Of a stretch of DNA of 64,000 nucleotides, positions 1-10,030 are shown piece by piece. The stretch is from Cynocephalus volans (lineage: Eukaryota > Chordata > Mammalia > Dermoptera > Cynocephalidae). Each line of letters opens with the position of its first letter. Position 1 is the stretch's first letter. Location of the stretch: positions 72,336,501 to 72,400,500 of the forward strand of contig NC_084466.1 of the NCBI RefSeq assembly GCF_027409185.1, given 5' to 3'. A program made the translations under genes and the position numbers. Below the pieces are notes generated by a model. The model was not told where the DNA came from and searched no databases. It saw only the letters and a list, made by a program, of their open reading frames with translations.

Positions 1-1914
1 TAGCCTGAAAGTGTCCATGGTATGCAATGTTCCTGTACCTGTACAGTATCATTTGATTCAGGGACAGCTGTATCTGGTGCAGGCCTCAGACTGCTTCTGC
101 TCATGGTGGAAGATGACAGGCAACCCATTACTGACTTCATGTTGAGGCAGCAGAGGAAGAGGCAGCAGGGGGAGGGCACCAGCCAGAGACAGGGCAGACC
201 CACCTGTTTCACCTTCCCACACTGAGCTGAGGTGGGTGGGTGCATCCTGGAAACTTGTGGAAGTTTTCCTCTGATCATTCAGGGTGTGTATGTTCCCAGT
301 TCATGCATGATGGTCATTGAGTAGAGTAATTCATTGCATTTGGAGGATGTTACTGAATTTGGGTATTTAGACCTTCAAAACCTTGCGTGACCAGTGCTTA
401 TGTCCCCAAGGGGATGCATTGTGTCTGGAGACACTGCAATATCAGGCCAATGCATGGACTGGATGGAGCAAGCTCCTGTCCATGTCCCTGCTCCAAAAAT
501 CCATTTAATATATTGTCCTCAGATAGAGGACATATCAGATATTAAACTAAGAACAGATATTACACTTGATCTTCAAACTAACTCTTTTTTGATGTCTGAT
601 AGTGATCAGTATTTCATACAACGTTATACCTGTTTTTGTTGGAAGGCCAAGTCCTGTACCAGGTACTCTTTCAAAGCAAAAATTCATTTTACCTGTTTTT
701 AAGGTAAGGAAATTTAAATTAAGAAAGTCTATGTTATTTGCTTATTGTGACAAATTAAGTAACAAACAGAAATAGATTTTAATCCAGGTCTTCTGATTTT
801 ATTTCTAGAATATTTATACTACATCACAGCTGCTTTAAAAATGAATAGCACTAGAGAAATATGTAATGCAGTAGATTTTCTAACTCAATGGTTTACAAAC
901 CTTTCAGTTCACGGAGTAATAAAATTGCAAATACTTTGTAGAACATAACTTATGGGTAACAGCTGTTTATTTTTTTTCTAGATATTAAACACATGCATAG
1001 AGACAACAACAATAATGATCATCTACTAGCATTACTATTCATAAAAGGAAGAACATATAATCACTAAAATGCTATAAACAAACATCATTTCATAAAAACC
1101 CCATCAAATGAATGAATTTTGTTTTATAAAAGACACATTTATCTCCTTTGGCCATGAAACAAAGCAAAGTTCAATATAGACCAAAGCCTGTCTGAAGACA
1201 GGTATCTGTAAATAACTGAAAGTACTATTTTATTAAACAAACATTATTATAACATTTTCTGTGTCGAACAGCATTCTTCTCAGTGCTTACAGTTATTACT
1301 TCATTTAAACATCATAAGTACATCACAAATCAAATCTATCATGTGGCATATACTATAAAGCATATGTACCTCACAGGGCCTGGTTTTCCAAAGCCTTGCA
1401 GTTTCAAATATTGACCTTGCAGAGGACTGGATATTTTCCCCAGGCTATTGAGTCTCTGTTGCAAGAGAAGAATTGTGGCACAGCAAGGTTGTTGGCTCAA
1501 AGACAGATTAGTTACTGACTGATATCTAAGTTGCTGGAAAACTATTAGAGGGAGAAGGGATGTTTGCTAAGATCAAGCTTGTGTTGATAGGACCACTTAA
1601 TTGTCTACTGGAATGTCATCTGGCTTGTTTCACTAAAAGTTATCAGCCTATATTGTTAAACTATAATCCCACCTATGTTTTCTTCCTGTAACTTCCTGAT
1701 CTGGAAAATAAATGAAGGAAGAGAATCCTAATTCGGGGTTAATTTCCTGAGGAAGGGATCCCTCTCACTGGAGGGTTCCAGGGAAGTTAACCACTTCAGG
1801 GCCTCTCACTGCTCAGAAGAGATGGGCTTTGAGTAATCCTTTACGTCTCTGCCACCCAGGGGAAGAGGGATGACAAATCCGTGGGAGGCAAAGCAACACA
1901 AAGCAACACTATCA
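1..1914. other. Mostly unrecognised DNA; weak MaLR-like segment near the start
   Basis: Around 90-240 a stretch including gcttctgctcatggtgga recalls the antisense of MaLR-type LTRs, but the match is short. An open frame at 394-702 has an immunoglobulin-V-like pattern discussed under findings. The rest (700-1914) is AT-rich with no repeat or gene that I can name. Confidence 0.35.
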
Positions 1915-2050
1915 TGTTCCCCATTTTACAGATGATAAATCTGATGCATGAAAAAATGAAATATTCTGCCCAAGTTCACACAGCTAATAGGTGGCAGATC
2001 ACATATTGGTAACACAGAGATTGGAACCTTGAACTTTGCTCCTTTTCTCT
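1915..2050 (-). repeat. MIR SINE fragment
   Basis: The sequence includes ccattttacagatgataaa, then gcccaagttcacacagctaatag and a trailing ggtggcag...gattggaacc. This is the reverse of the MIR core and tRNA-derived part. Divergence is high, as expected for this old family. Confidence 0.8.
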
Positions 2051-3329
2051 GATTATTCCTTTTGAAAATGGAAATCTGAGGGAAAAGTAGATACATGCTA
2101 TGAATAATGTTTTAGAAATTATTTTTCCAAATCAATCTTTGAATGAATATACTTTTTACCCACAATGTACAGTTGTGTTAATGAAAGATACTTTATTCTA
2201 ATAGTTTAATTCTGGAAATTTTGTCAGGTAAAATAATAATTTACTATGTAGAATGGAAAAAAGGTGTTTTTATTCTAGTTCTTCATTTTTAGCCATAAAT
2301 AAAGGTTAATATTTGAATGCAGATGAGAGAGTACATCATTAAAATAAAGCTCACTGCAAACAGGTAGATTCAGTAGGTTAAAAATCCCGTTAAGATTTGT
2401 CTTTAAAATATAGCCCTTTTAAATAATTTAATCTAAATAAATTTATGGTGCAAAGAAGTGTTTAAAATAGCTCCCTGAAATGAAGTCATGCATCAAAGAG
2501 AATGAAGATGTAGTGGTCAAATGCAATTGATTCAGAGTAGCAGCTTCTAAGAAGGGAAAAAATTAATGTTACTGTTCCAAATTCTATTTTATAAGAAAAT
2601 TAAAATGGACTTTCTAGTCAAAGTTTTCATATTAATTAGCATTCAAAGATTTAGATAACAGTCAGAGAACAATTATACATATGTTGCAGGTCACCACTGA
2701 AAATTATGAGCATTGAAAAACAGGAGGAAAGAATAATTTACAGAGAGGTACATCAGACTAAATGCTCTATGCCTTATTTATATGACTATTATGTTAGGAA
2801 GAAGACATTTAGATGATCTAAATGAACTTAAGCAGATGGAAATGACGGATTTGCTCAGATTTGGGGGGAAAACTTGCATTTACTTGGAATCTAAACAAGA
2901 AAGAAGTAAAAATAATTTTGCTGCACATTTTTTTTTTATGGAACAACAAAACAAAAAATATAAGCTTGCAGATATCAGGATATTTTTAAGTGCCTGGTAT
3001 AGGAGAACCACTGACAAAATGAAATCCATACACTGAAGGCTATTCTCCAAATATATTCAGTAGCAGAAGTCTATTCTCAGAATGGCTCTAATACAAATTC
3101 CAAAGCAAGAAAATATCACAGTTGAATTTTGACTTTTAAATAAAACCTGTATTAGAACCATACTATGCAACTCCTTTGAGGTGTTAGTCTTCGCCTTCTG
3201 TACCTAATCCTTCAGAACTCAGCCTAGTCTATTTTCTGTTCACTTAGCAAGGAGGCTTTACTGAATCACCAAGCATGCATTGCAGTATTCACCTGTTCTT
3301 TCAGATAATTTATTAAATATGACAGCCTA
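2051..3329. other. AT-rich DNA, nothing recognised
   Basis: I see no gene, tRNA or repeat that I can name. The 84-codon open frame at 2782-3036 has low-complexity lysine- and asparagine-rich composition and no recognisable domain, so I regard it as chance. Confidence 0.4.
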
Positions 3330-3995
3330 TGTCTTTAAATTGGTATGTTTAAATCACTTATATTTAACAAAATTATTGGTATTGTTGAATGTATGCCTTC
3401 CTTTATTTTATGCTGTTCTCTGCTTTTGATTTTTTTTTTTTAAGTTTTTCTGTTCCTCCTTTCCTGCCATCTTTTTCATTGCTTAAATATTTTTAGTATC
3501 CTATTTAAATTTATCTATTCACTTTTTAATCTTTTGTATTATTTTAGGTGGTTGCTTTAGGGTTTATAAGATATACATTTAACTTATTCCATTCTATTCA
3601 GAATCATTATTTCCCTGTATGTAATATGTCATTTATTTTTTCTGGCTACTTTCAAGGTATTGATATTGATGGTGACATACCAAGACATGTTTTTCTCTGA
3701 GTTTATCATATTTGGAGTTTTCTGAGCTTTTTGAATCTGAAAATTTGAGTATTAGCAATTCTGGGAAGATTTTGGCTACTACCATCTTAAACATTTTTCT
3801 GCACCAATCTCCATCCCCTTCACTTCTAGGCCTCCAGTGATACAAATACTACACATTTTAAAATTGTCTCATAGATCTCTGAGGTTTCCTTTCTGTTCTC
3901 AGATTTAGTAATTGTACTTTTGTGGTTTGTTCATAGTTTTAGAGAAGGAAAGATGAGTTCTAGTGTACTGATCCCATCTTCATTGTCACTAGAAG
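3330..3995 (-). mobile_element. Ancient L1M fragment, antisense (5' region)
   Basis: The plus strand reads like the antisense of old mammalian L1 5' sequence: gagctttttgaatctgaaaa, ttctgggaagattttggct, a conserved tctgcaccaatctc...cttcacttctaggcctccagtgatac block and tctcatagatctctgaggtttc. Divergence is high; subfamily not assigned. Confidence 0.6.
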
Positions 3996-6943
3996 TTCAT
4001 AGTTGGTTTTAAGCCTGTTTAACCAATCAATGAAGTGAAAATTTACTTTAATAAATGTGTTTCAGAAAGCCAGTCAGTGAGAGATAGCATCATACCTTTA
4101 AAGTCAGCCAACAAGCAGTTGACTAACTCTAGAAAACACTACTTTGTCAAGCTACATTGGAACCTGAGGCCAAAGGAAAAATATATGCCCTTATATACGT
4201 ATTTTAAGTACTTATTAAGTAATACTTTTGTAAAACCTTAAGATAACTGAAAAATGTTGAGAAATTATAAAGTTGGTATATTAAAATTTATATATTTAAA
4301 TTTAAACATGTTATCTAGACTAAAACAATTCATTATAATTATACTTTCTTGTTTAATGGAAGCAGATTCATCAATAATATTTTCAAAATTAATTTCTTCT
4401 CTTACCTTGCTTTTAATTGGAGAAATTGCCGTGTTTAATCATTTTTTAATTAACTAATTTATTGAAATATTTGCTTTTCCTGTCTTTATTTAAATTTTTA
4501 ATACTTTACTATAGACTTATCAATGTCTTAAATATTGCATTACAGTACTATTTATCCTGATTACTGAGTTTTTAGTGTGCCCTGACATGTAGTACCTGAG
4601 CTGGCTACCTCACTGATCTAATCCTCATCTAGGCTCTTACAGTAAATACTCACTTTTAAGGCTGAAAACAAACTAATCAGTCCTCTGTAAACTACTCAAC
4701 TGTATGTACTTTTCCATTGCTGTGTGAAACTATACCTGACCAGCATAGCTCGCCTTACTCAGGTAGGCAGTAAACATCTTTTTGGTATTAGACATTGAGG
4801 AGTGGTCTTTTCCTTTAACACTAGGCATAATGTTTAAATTCTGTCAAGCTAGGTACTCTGTTGCAAAGTAAATAAGGAGACATTGAAATTGAAATTGTAT
4901 CCATGTATTTTCTCTTTTTTAGTTAGTAGAATGCACAGTAATTAGAAATGTGTAAGGTAATCAGTACACGTAAGATTGACTTAATTGCTCCTTTTCTTTC
5001 ATTCAATGCTCATATTTCCCTTTCTGGACCTAGCAACCCAGCTGTAAGATTAGACCTAATACAGAAAATAATGTTTGGCCTTTTTTTTTTTTTTTTCCCT
5101 TAAATTTATTTATTTATTATCTTACTTTTAGTTCTATCAGGACTATTTTTCAGCTCTTTTCAGTTTTAATATCATAATTAGAGAACTAACAAAGGTATTT
5201 TAAAAACAAGAAAAAGTAATCCGTTTTAACTGATTAGACCTAAATAAAGAAGATATGTATTTATAAAATAAAATAATTAGAGGTTATTTTATAGGGTAGG
5301 AAAACGAAAATGTATTTGGAAAAACTTATACTTTGGGAATATCTGGAGGGTTCTATGTGTGTCTCTGATGGTACGCTTTATTACTGTGTTTTACAAAATA
5401 TTTTGTGTGTTTTTCCCCCGCCAAAAATGAAGAACCATGTATTGTACATCTTTATATACCCAATATTTAGCACATTCAAAGTTGATGATTTAATCTTTTC
5501 GACAAACATAATTTGTTCACTGGTAGATATTTGTATAATTTGAGAGGAAAACACATAACTTTATAAAGGACTCACAAGTCTAATAAAAGAAGTTGCTTAT
5601 TTCACCACAATGGAACTAAACTAAGCTATTTCAGCAATCATATCTTAATTAGAAGGAAGATATTTTTATTGGATAGCAAATATTAGACATAGTTCATAAA
5701 AAAAGGGCTTCTATCTTTGAAAGTGATAAATTTAGTATCATTCACCTGGTGTCAGAATTTCTAAAAATAAAAAGTCAGGAAATAAGATTTTTGCATGTCT
5801 TGAATATTGCATTACAACATTGCAACCATGTGTTCTTCCAATCATACTCTATATATGGTATTTAGATATATGTATATATATTTAAGGTGTACAAATTTAT
5901 AATTTGGTTTAATTATACATATTTGGGATTTTAAAACCTTATCTAAGGTTATGGTGACAAAATTAGTGTAACAGATCTTGCAAATATCTCTCTAGAAGGA
6001 TTTTAAAAAGGTTTTTAAAAACCTTTTTTTAAAAGGGAACAAAGACTCAGACCAACTTTACTTATCACAAGTGTTTGATAATTTAGGTTTCCTAGACACA
6101 TTTTGGTTCAGAGATTCCTTGACTGACATATATCTCTGCAGATGATTTGTATTACCTAACATATTAAAATAAAACAAATATAAAATATGTGTTTGTCTTC
6201 AGGCATCTCCTAGTCATAAACTTTTTTCCCGGTAGTATTGTTATAACTCCTTAATTCTAAACAGTTGGATATACACATGAAACAGAGACAAAATTGTTAG
6301 GAGTTAAAGCAAAAGTAATTTATACACAAAATATTTTAAGCCCTTTTTTTTGTCAAATGAAAATATGTATGTTCTTTTAGTAGACGAGAAGGAAGGGCAA
6401 ACTTGCTGTTATGTAAGCAACTCTTGAGGCAAACAATGTAAACATTAACCACAAAGACTTTGGAAAATTTGGTATATTGTAAAGCATGGCTTACACAATT
6501 TCAGAACTAATGTGGTAAGAAGAAAGTAATAGATTGCTGAGAATGACTGGTAATTTAAAAGGTAGAAGAGATGAAGGATATAACAGTAAACACTAGAGGA
6601 GGTTACACAGCATGGATCCTTTCATCTTTATAGAGTGAGTATCAAAATCTCCCTTCCAACAGAACCTCTTAGGGTATTATGTGGGACACTGCAGCAGTAA
6701 CTAACGAATTTGATGAATAAAATAATTTTCATGCACAAAGATCACACAAGTAATATCAGGACTGAAGATCCACTAGTTGCTTTAATAAATGAATTAGAAA
6801 TCCTTTCTAGTAAATAACTACAAATTCCTAAAAGCATAACATTCATTTTAATTATTATTTAATCTGTAATATTTATTTTCCTAAAAGTTTTGTGCAAATG
6901 ATCTCTTTATTTAAATTGAAATTACTTATTGAAGATTAATATA
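3996..6943. other. AT-rich DNA, nothing recognised
   Basis: No coding region or nameable repeat family was found across this stretch. It includes a T-run near 5081, TTTA/TTAT-rich runs, and a perfect 24-bp palindrome at 6005-6028. The short open frames here have no domain signatures. Confidence 0.4.
6005..6028. repeat. Perfect 24-bp AT-rich palindrome
   Basis: The left half is aaaaaggttttt and the right half its exact reverse complement, with no spacer. It could form a small cruciform or be a chance outcome of A/T runs. Confidence 0.85.
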
Positions 6944-6949
6944 CATACT
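6944..6949 (+). repeat. ERV target-site duplication, left copy
   Basis: The six bases catact immediately precede the TGTCGGG start of the 5' LTR and recur exactly after the 3' LTR at 11121-11126. Six-base duplications are usual for class II (betaretrovirus-like) integrases. Confidence 0.9.
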
Positions 6950-7113
6950 TGTCGGGCCTTAAAAACTAACGCCACCTTAAGTGACATTACAGGTGTAGTG
7001 ACATTACAAGTGGTGCCACTATGGGCCCACACGGGTGTATTAATGTGGCAGCCTAAGGCGGCGCCGGGAGGAAGTAGGGTGGGGGTGTCTGCGGGAACCT
7101 TGCCTTAGCCCTT

Positions 7114-7120
7114 ATTGGCC
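7114..7120 (+). promoter_or_regulatory. CCAAT-type box in 5' LTR U3
   Basis: The motif attggcc lies about 130 bp upstream of the TATA-like element and is preserved in the 3' LTR in the same context (cttattggccaaatac). Inverted CCAAT boxes of this kind bind NF-Y in many LTR promoters; binding here is inferred. Confidence 0.5.
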
Positions 7121-7243
7121 AAATACGTGCTTCCGTGCTTGTGAACACTGGGTGGTTGCAATAGCTAGGCATTGAGACAGGATGCATGCCCTTGACCTTC
7201 AAGCTGATAGGATTATGTAAAAAACCTCCCTTCCCCATTTGCC

Positions 7244-7251
7244 TTTAAAAG
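7244..7251 (+). promoter_or_regulatory. TATA-like element of 5' LTR
   Basis: The sequence tttaaaag sits 24 bp upstream of the aataaa signal and is identical in both LTRs, inside the longest conserved block between them. Transcription would start just downstream; the exact start cannot be read from sequence. Confidence 0.45.
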
Positions 7252-7267
7252 CAAGTGCTTGTGTGAT

Positions 7268-7273
7268 AATAAA
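7268..7273 (+). terminator. Polyadenylation signal in 5' LTR
   Basis: A canonical aataaa in the R region; the equivalent in the 3' LTR is at 10908-10913. Confidence 0.75.
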
Positions 7274-7481
7274 TGAAACTGCTCGACAGAACCCCCGCCG
7301 CATCTGAGTGTCCTTTAAACCGGGCTGGTTGGGGACGGTGGTGCGCTCATCTTTCTTCATGGCTCTCTTCCCCCGTCTCCTTCCAAAGGGGCAGAAGGGA
7401 AAGAGGAATCCCGGGCCATTTGCTCGCCCACCAAAGAAGAGGCTAGGGCTGTTTGGGTCGGCCAGAGGCGGACCGACAGAG

Positions 7482-7498
7482 TGGTGCCCCGTGTGAGG
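7482..7498 (+). other. Primer-binding site, elongator tRNA-Met
   Basis: Three bases after the LTR end comes tggtgccccgtgtgagg, which is complementary over 17 nt to the 3' end, including CCA, of mammalian elongator tRNA-Met (acceptor stem and start of the T arm). It does not match the tRNA-Lys sites typical of most betaretroviruses, nor tRNA-Pro, Phe, His or Arg. The next two bases differ from the tRNA. The tRNA assignment comes from recalled tRNA sequence. Confidence 0.8.
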
Positions 7499-7641
7499 CG
7501 TTTTCAAAACTCGTGGGTGAAAGGCGAGCTAGTGAGGCCCCTGGCTGCTTGGTCCTGAAAGCAGGTCGACAAAGGGTGATCAACCAACGGAGTGACCCCC
7601 GCAACCTTGGTAGTCCCCATGAAGTAATCCGCCTGCGTGTC

Positions 7642-7650
7642 AGGGTGAGT
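7642..7650 (+). other. Candidate retroviral 5' splice donor
   Basis: The sequence agggtgagt in the leader between PBS and gag matches the donor consensus, with cleavage after 7644. Its position, about 145 bp past the PBS and 77 bp before the gag ATG, is right for the donor that makes spliced env mRNA. Confidence 0.5.
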
Positions 7651-7720
7651 ACCATAACAGGGGGAAGTCCCTGCACTTCTCTGCTCTGTTGCTCCCTTTG
7701 TCCCTTCCTCACAGGGCAAG

Positions 7721-8699
7721 ATGGGAGGTGTGTGTGGAAAGAGTGATGAGACAGCCTGCAAGGCTCTAAAGTACATGTTAAAAAGCAGAGGCCTAGAAAT
7801 ATCTGACTCCACGGCCACCAATGCCTGGAGTCATGTGGTGCAGGTGGCCCCTTGGGCACCATCGTCCGACTTGTTCTAGTATCAGACTTGGGACCAGGTT
7901 CAGACCCTGGCCAGAAAGAATGAGACTAGTCACGGGCTAGACCCCCCCCCCCTTAGGGTTCTACCCAACCATCTCTGCCCTAAAGCTTTGCTTCCGTCCA
8001 AGCATCAGGAAGGGGCAGAAAGGGATTGGACGCAGTTTGATGAGAAGAGAAAAAAGGAAACAAAGCTGCCAATGCAAGGCCCTGAGCAAAGTTTAGCCAA
8101 AGGAGAGAAAGCGGCACCTGAAGAAGTGGAGGAGGCTAGCCCACCTTTAAAAACACCCCCAGCAGAGCCGCAGGTTTTTCCTGTTATGGCTCACTGGGAA
8201 CCCCCAGCTGTCCGCAGCCCGTGGGGGGAAGCAGCCTCTCAGGCCTATCCAGTCAACGTTGTAAAAGAACTAAAAAAGGCTGTCCTCAGCCTTGCAAGCT
8301 CAGACACAAAACTTAACTGAAGCCTTCAAGGCGTTTACCGCCCTGATCTCCTCAGGAAACAATACTTCCCCACCCTTCAAGGGACAATGTTCTGGTTACA
8401 GAAGACAAGGTCATTTTAAAAGCCAATGTCCCAAGGCTAAAGGCAAAAAACCCCCTACCACACCTTGCCCCCGTAGTAAAAAAGGATTACATTGGAAAAA
8501 TGACTGTAGGTCCAAATTTGACCAAGCTCCCGGTGGAAATAGGCAGGCCGCTTGGTACCCTTGGGAAGCTCATGACCTTAAAGAGCTGAAAAAGGCTGTC
8601 GCAGAGAATGGGCCCAATTCCCCATGGGCAGAAACCATCCTCCAGGGCTTAGCGCACCACATCACAGGCGGCCCCCGCTACTCATTTTCACCCCTGTGA
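7721..8699 (+). pseudogene. gag: ERV gag remnant: matrix, truncated capsid, nucleocapsid with damaged zinc knuckles
   Basis: The likely start at 7721 gives MGG, a myristoylation-type N terminus, followed by a matrix-like stretch. A TAG at 7877 interrupts it; the same frame then runs to a stop ending at 8320 through a charged, proline-rich linker. Near 8292 the reading moves to another frame and continues to 8699. That part has two retroviral zinc knuckles (about 8388-8432 and 8463-8508). In both, the first Cys, the His and the last Cys remain, but the second Cys is replaced (Tyr in one, Ser in the other), so neither could bind zinc normally. Most of capsid is missing: the KELKKAV capsid motif at 8264-8284 runs almost directly into the capsid C-terminal end. 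A second KELKKAV copy occurs after the knuckles, at 8580-8600. Two knuckles and the layout fit betaretroviral Gag. No functional product is expected. Confidence 0.85.
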
Positions 8700-8700
8700 T

Positions 8701-9051
8701 GGGTCAGCACAATACAAAGAGCTGCTCGCTATACTCCTTGCCCTGCAAAAGGTGCCAGACCCCATTAACCTTTTTACAGACAGCTTATATGCAGCCAATC
8801 TTCTCCCTGGGCTTCCGGGAGCCCACATTCGCTTAGATTGTAATCCCATCTCCTCCCTTATGATACAAGTAAGGAGTACCTTACAAGGCCGCAATAACCC
8901 TATTTTTATTCAACACCTTCAGGGTCATCAAGGGATGCCAGGATTTCTAGACACTGGAAATGCCCAGGCAGACACTCTTGCCTCTCAGGGCCCTAAAATA
9001 TATACAATAGATAGTGCCAGCCAACTGCACACTTTAACTCATGTAAACTGG
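8701..9051 (+). pseudogene. pol: ERV pol fragment: C-terminal RNase H
   Basis: The frame contains the late RNase H signatures: FTDSLYAAN (with the catalytic Asp of the TDS motif, about 8773-8799) and, further on, a His-rich QHLQGHQG stretch followed by GNAQAD with the final acidic residue. The N-terminal half of RNase H and everything upstream of it in pol (protease, reverse transcriptase, connection domain) are absent, because gag sequence lies directly upstream. The fragment ends at a TGA (9052-9054) and the same frame continues into integrase. RNase H normally removes the RNA strand during reverse transcription; this piece is too short to be active. Confidence 0.85.
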
Positions 9052-9054
9052 TGA

Positions 9055-9870
9055 GGTCTACATGCCAGTTTTCCAAATATACCTATTTCACAGCTAAAAA
9101 GGATTGTACACACATGCAAGTTATGCCTTCCTTATCTGCAAGTACCCCCCTTACAACCTCCAGGGGTCAATCCTAGGGGACTCAAGCCTAATGTGCTGTG
9201 GCAAACTGATGTAACTCACTTCCCGCCTTTTGGGAAACTCAAATATGTTTTTGTGTCCGTTGACACCTATTCATACGTGTGTTGGGCCACAGCACACGCA
9301 GGTGAAGCTGCCAAGCGTGCAAAAAATCACCTGCTGCAGTGTTTTGCCACCTTAGGGCTGCCAGCACAAATTAAAACAGATAATGGGCTTTGTTTTTCTA
9401 GCAAAGCCTTACAAGAATTCTTAATACAATGAAACATTAAACATACTACAGGAATTCCCTATAACCCCCAAGGACAAGGCATTGTTGAACGGCATCACCA
9501 ATGCCTAAAAAATCAATTATTAAAACAAAAAGGGGGAGTCACCAGCCCTCATCAGCAGTTGGGACAGGAACTCCTAACTTGAAACATCCTAAATTTTTCC
9601 AAAAATGAACCCCTGTCTGCCTTCCAGAAACACTGGTCAGCTCAACCACCGTGCCCAGAAGTCCAAGTGCGGTGGAAAGACCCCTTAACAGGCCAGTGGA
9701 GGGGCCCTGACCCGTTGCTAACTATGGGTCGAGGGTTTGGTTGTGTCTTCCCCCTCAGTGAGTCAACCCCTATATGGGTCCCAGCCAAAAATCTTAAGTT
9801 CTTGCCAGACACCCAGGGTACTGATGACCCTGAGGAGTTTATTGTTTGTATGTTTCAGACTGCATTATGA
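9055..9870 (+). pseudogene. pol: ERV integrase, nearly complete, DDE residues retained, interrupted by two TGA codons
   Basis: One frame runs from the RNase H fragment to TGA at 9868-9870 with only in-frame TGA stops at 9430 and 9580. The C-X2-C half of the N-terminal HHCC zinc domain is readable (CKLC, about 9115-9126). The catalytic core shows all three acidic residues in context: WQTDVTH (first Asp, about 9202-9222), IKTDNG (second Asp, about 9370-9387) and NPQGQGIVE (Glu, about 9463-9489). A C-terminal part with LTGQWRGPD and PIWVPAKNL corresponds to the betaretroviral integrase tail. Integrase inserts viral DNA into the host chromosome. Both TGA codons sit where Trp would fit and are followed by A, consistent with G-to-A change. 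The exact copy of the PPT lies within this frame at 9517-9539. The 3' end overlaps the env start, as is usual in this class. Confidence 0.9.
9517..9539 (+). other. Internal copy of the polypurine tract (candidate central PPT)
   Basis: These 23 nt are identical to 10584-10606, the tract that abuts the 3' LTR. The core is aaaacaaaaagggggag, and the five bases before it also match. Here it lies inside the integrase frame and reads LLKQKGG. Lentiviruses and foamy viruses carry such a central PPT in integrase and use it as a second plus-strand primer; whether this virus did so is inference. Confidence 0.75.
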
Positions 9871-10028
9871 ACGCTTTGTGGATGCTCCAAGTGGCTGCCC
9901 TCCTCGGGTCAACGAGGACAAGGGCCTCTGCCACCGGGGAAGGTACCCAGGAGCCAGCCAACCAAACCTGGGAGGTCATACAAGCCGCTTGGGGGTGTCT
10001 GTATCACATTTTTAAAAAAAATCCCTAA
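9867..10028 (+). pseudogene. env: ERV env N-terminal fragment
   Basis: An ATG at 9867 (overlapping the last codons of integrase in another frame) begins a short reading frame with a hydrophobic start, MNALWMLQVAALLGS, resembling a signal peptide, followed by a polar stretch. It ends at a TAA (10026-10028) just after an A-run at about 10013-10021, a likely site of the frameshift relative to the downstream TM fragment. Nearly all of the surface subunit is missing. An upstream ATG in the same frame at 9846 is less likely as start because it lies well inside integrase. No function is expected. Confidence 0.6.
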
Positions 10029-10030
10029 TA

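Larger units (their letters stand above)
6950..7478 (+). mobile_element. 5' LTR of the provirus
   Basis: The 529-bp LTR starts TGTCGGGCC and ends GGACCGACA, an inverted repeat of its own ends (TGTCGG/CCGACA). U3 contains a CCAAT-type box on the same strand as attggcc at 7114-7120. A TATA-like tttaaaag lies at 7244-7251 and the polyadenylation signal aataaa at 7268-7273, so U3 is about 300 bp and R/U5 about 200 bp. Compared with the 3' LTR it carries an extra roughly 16-bp tandem duplication of the gtgacattaca motif near 6980-7010. The copy is GC-richer than its surroundings and retains many CpGs. Confidence 0.93.

Noticed and set aside
7053..7238. Antisense open frame in the 5' LTR, also present in the 3' LTR at 10693-10878
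   Set aside because: Its presence in both copies follows from LTR duplication, not selection; no domain and no sense to the reading direction.
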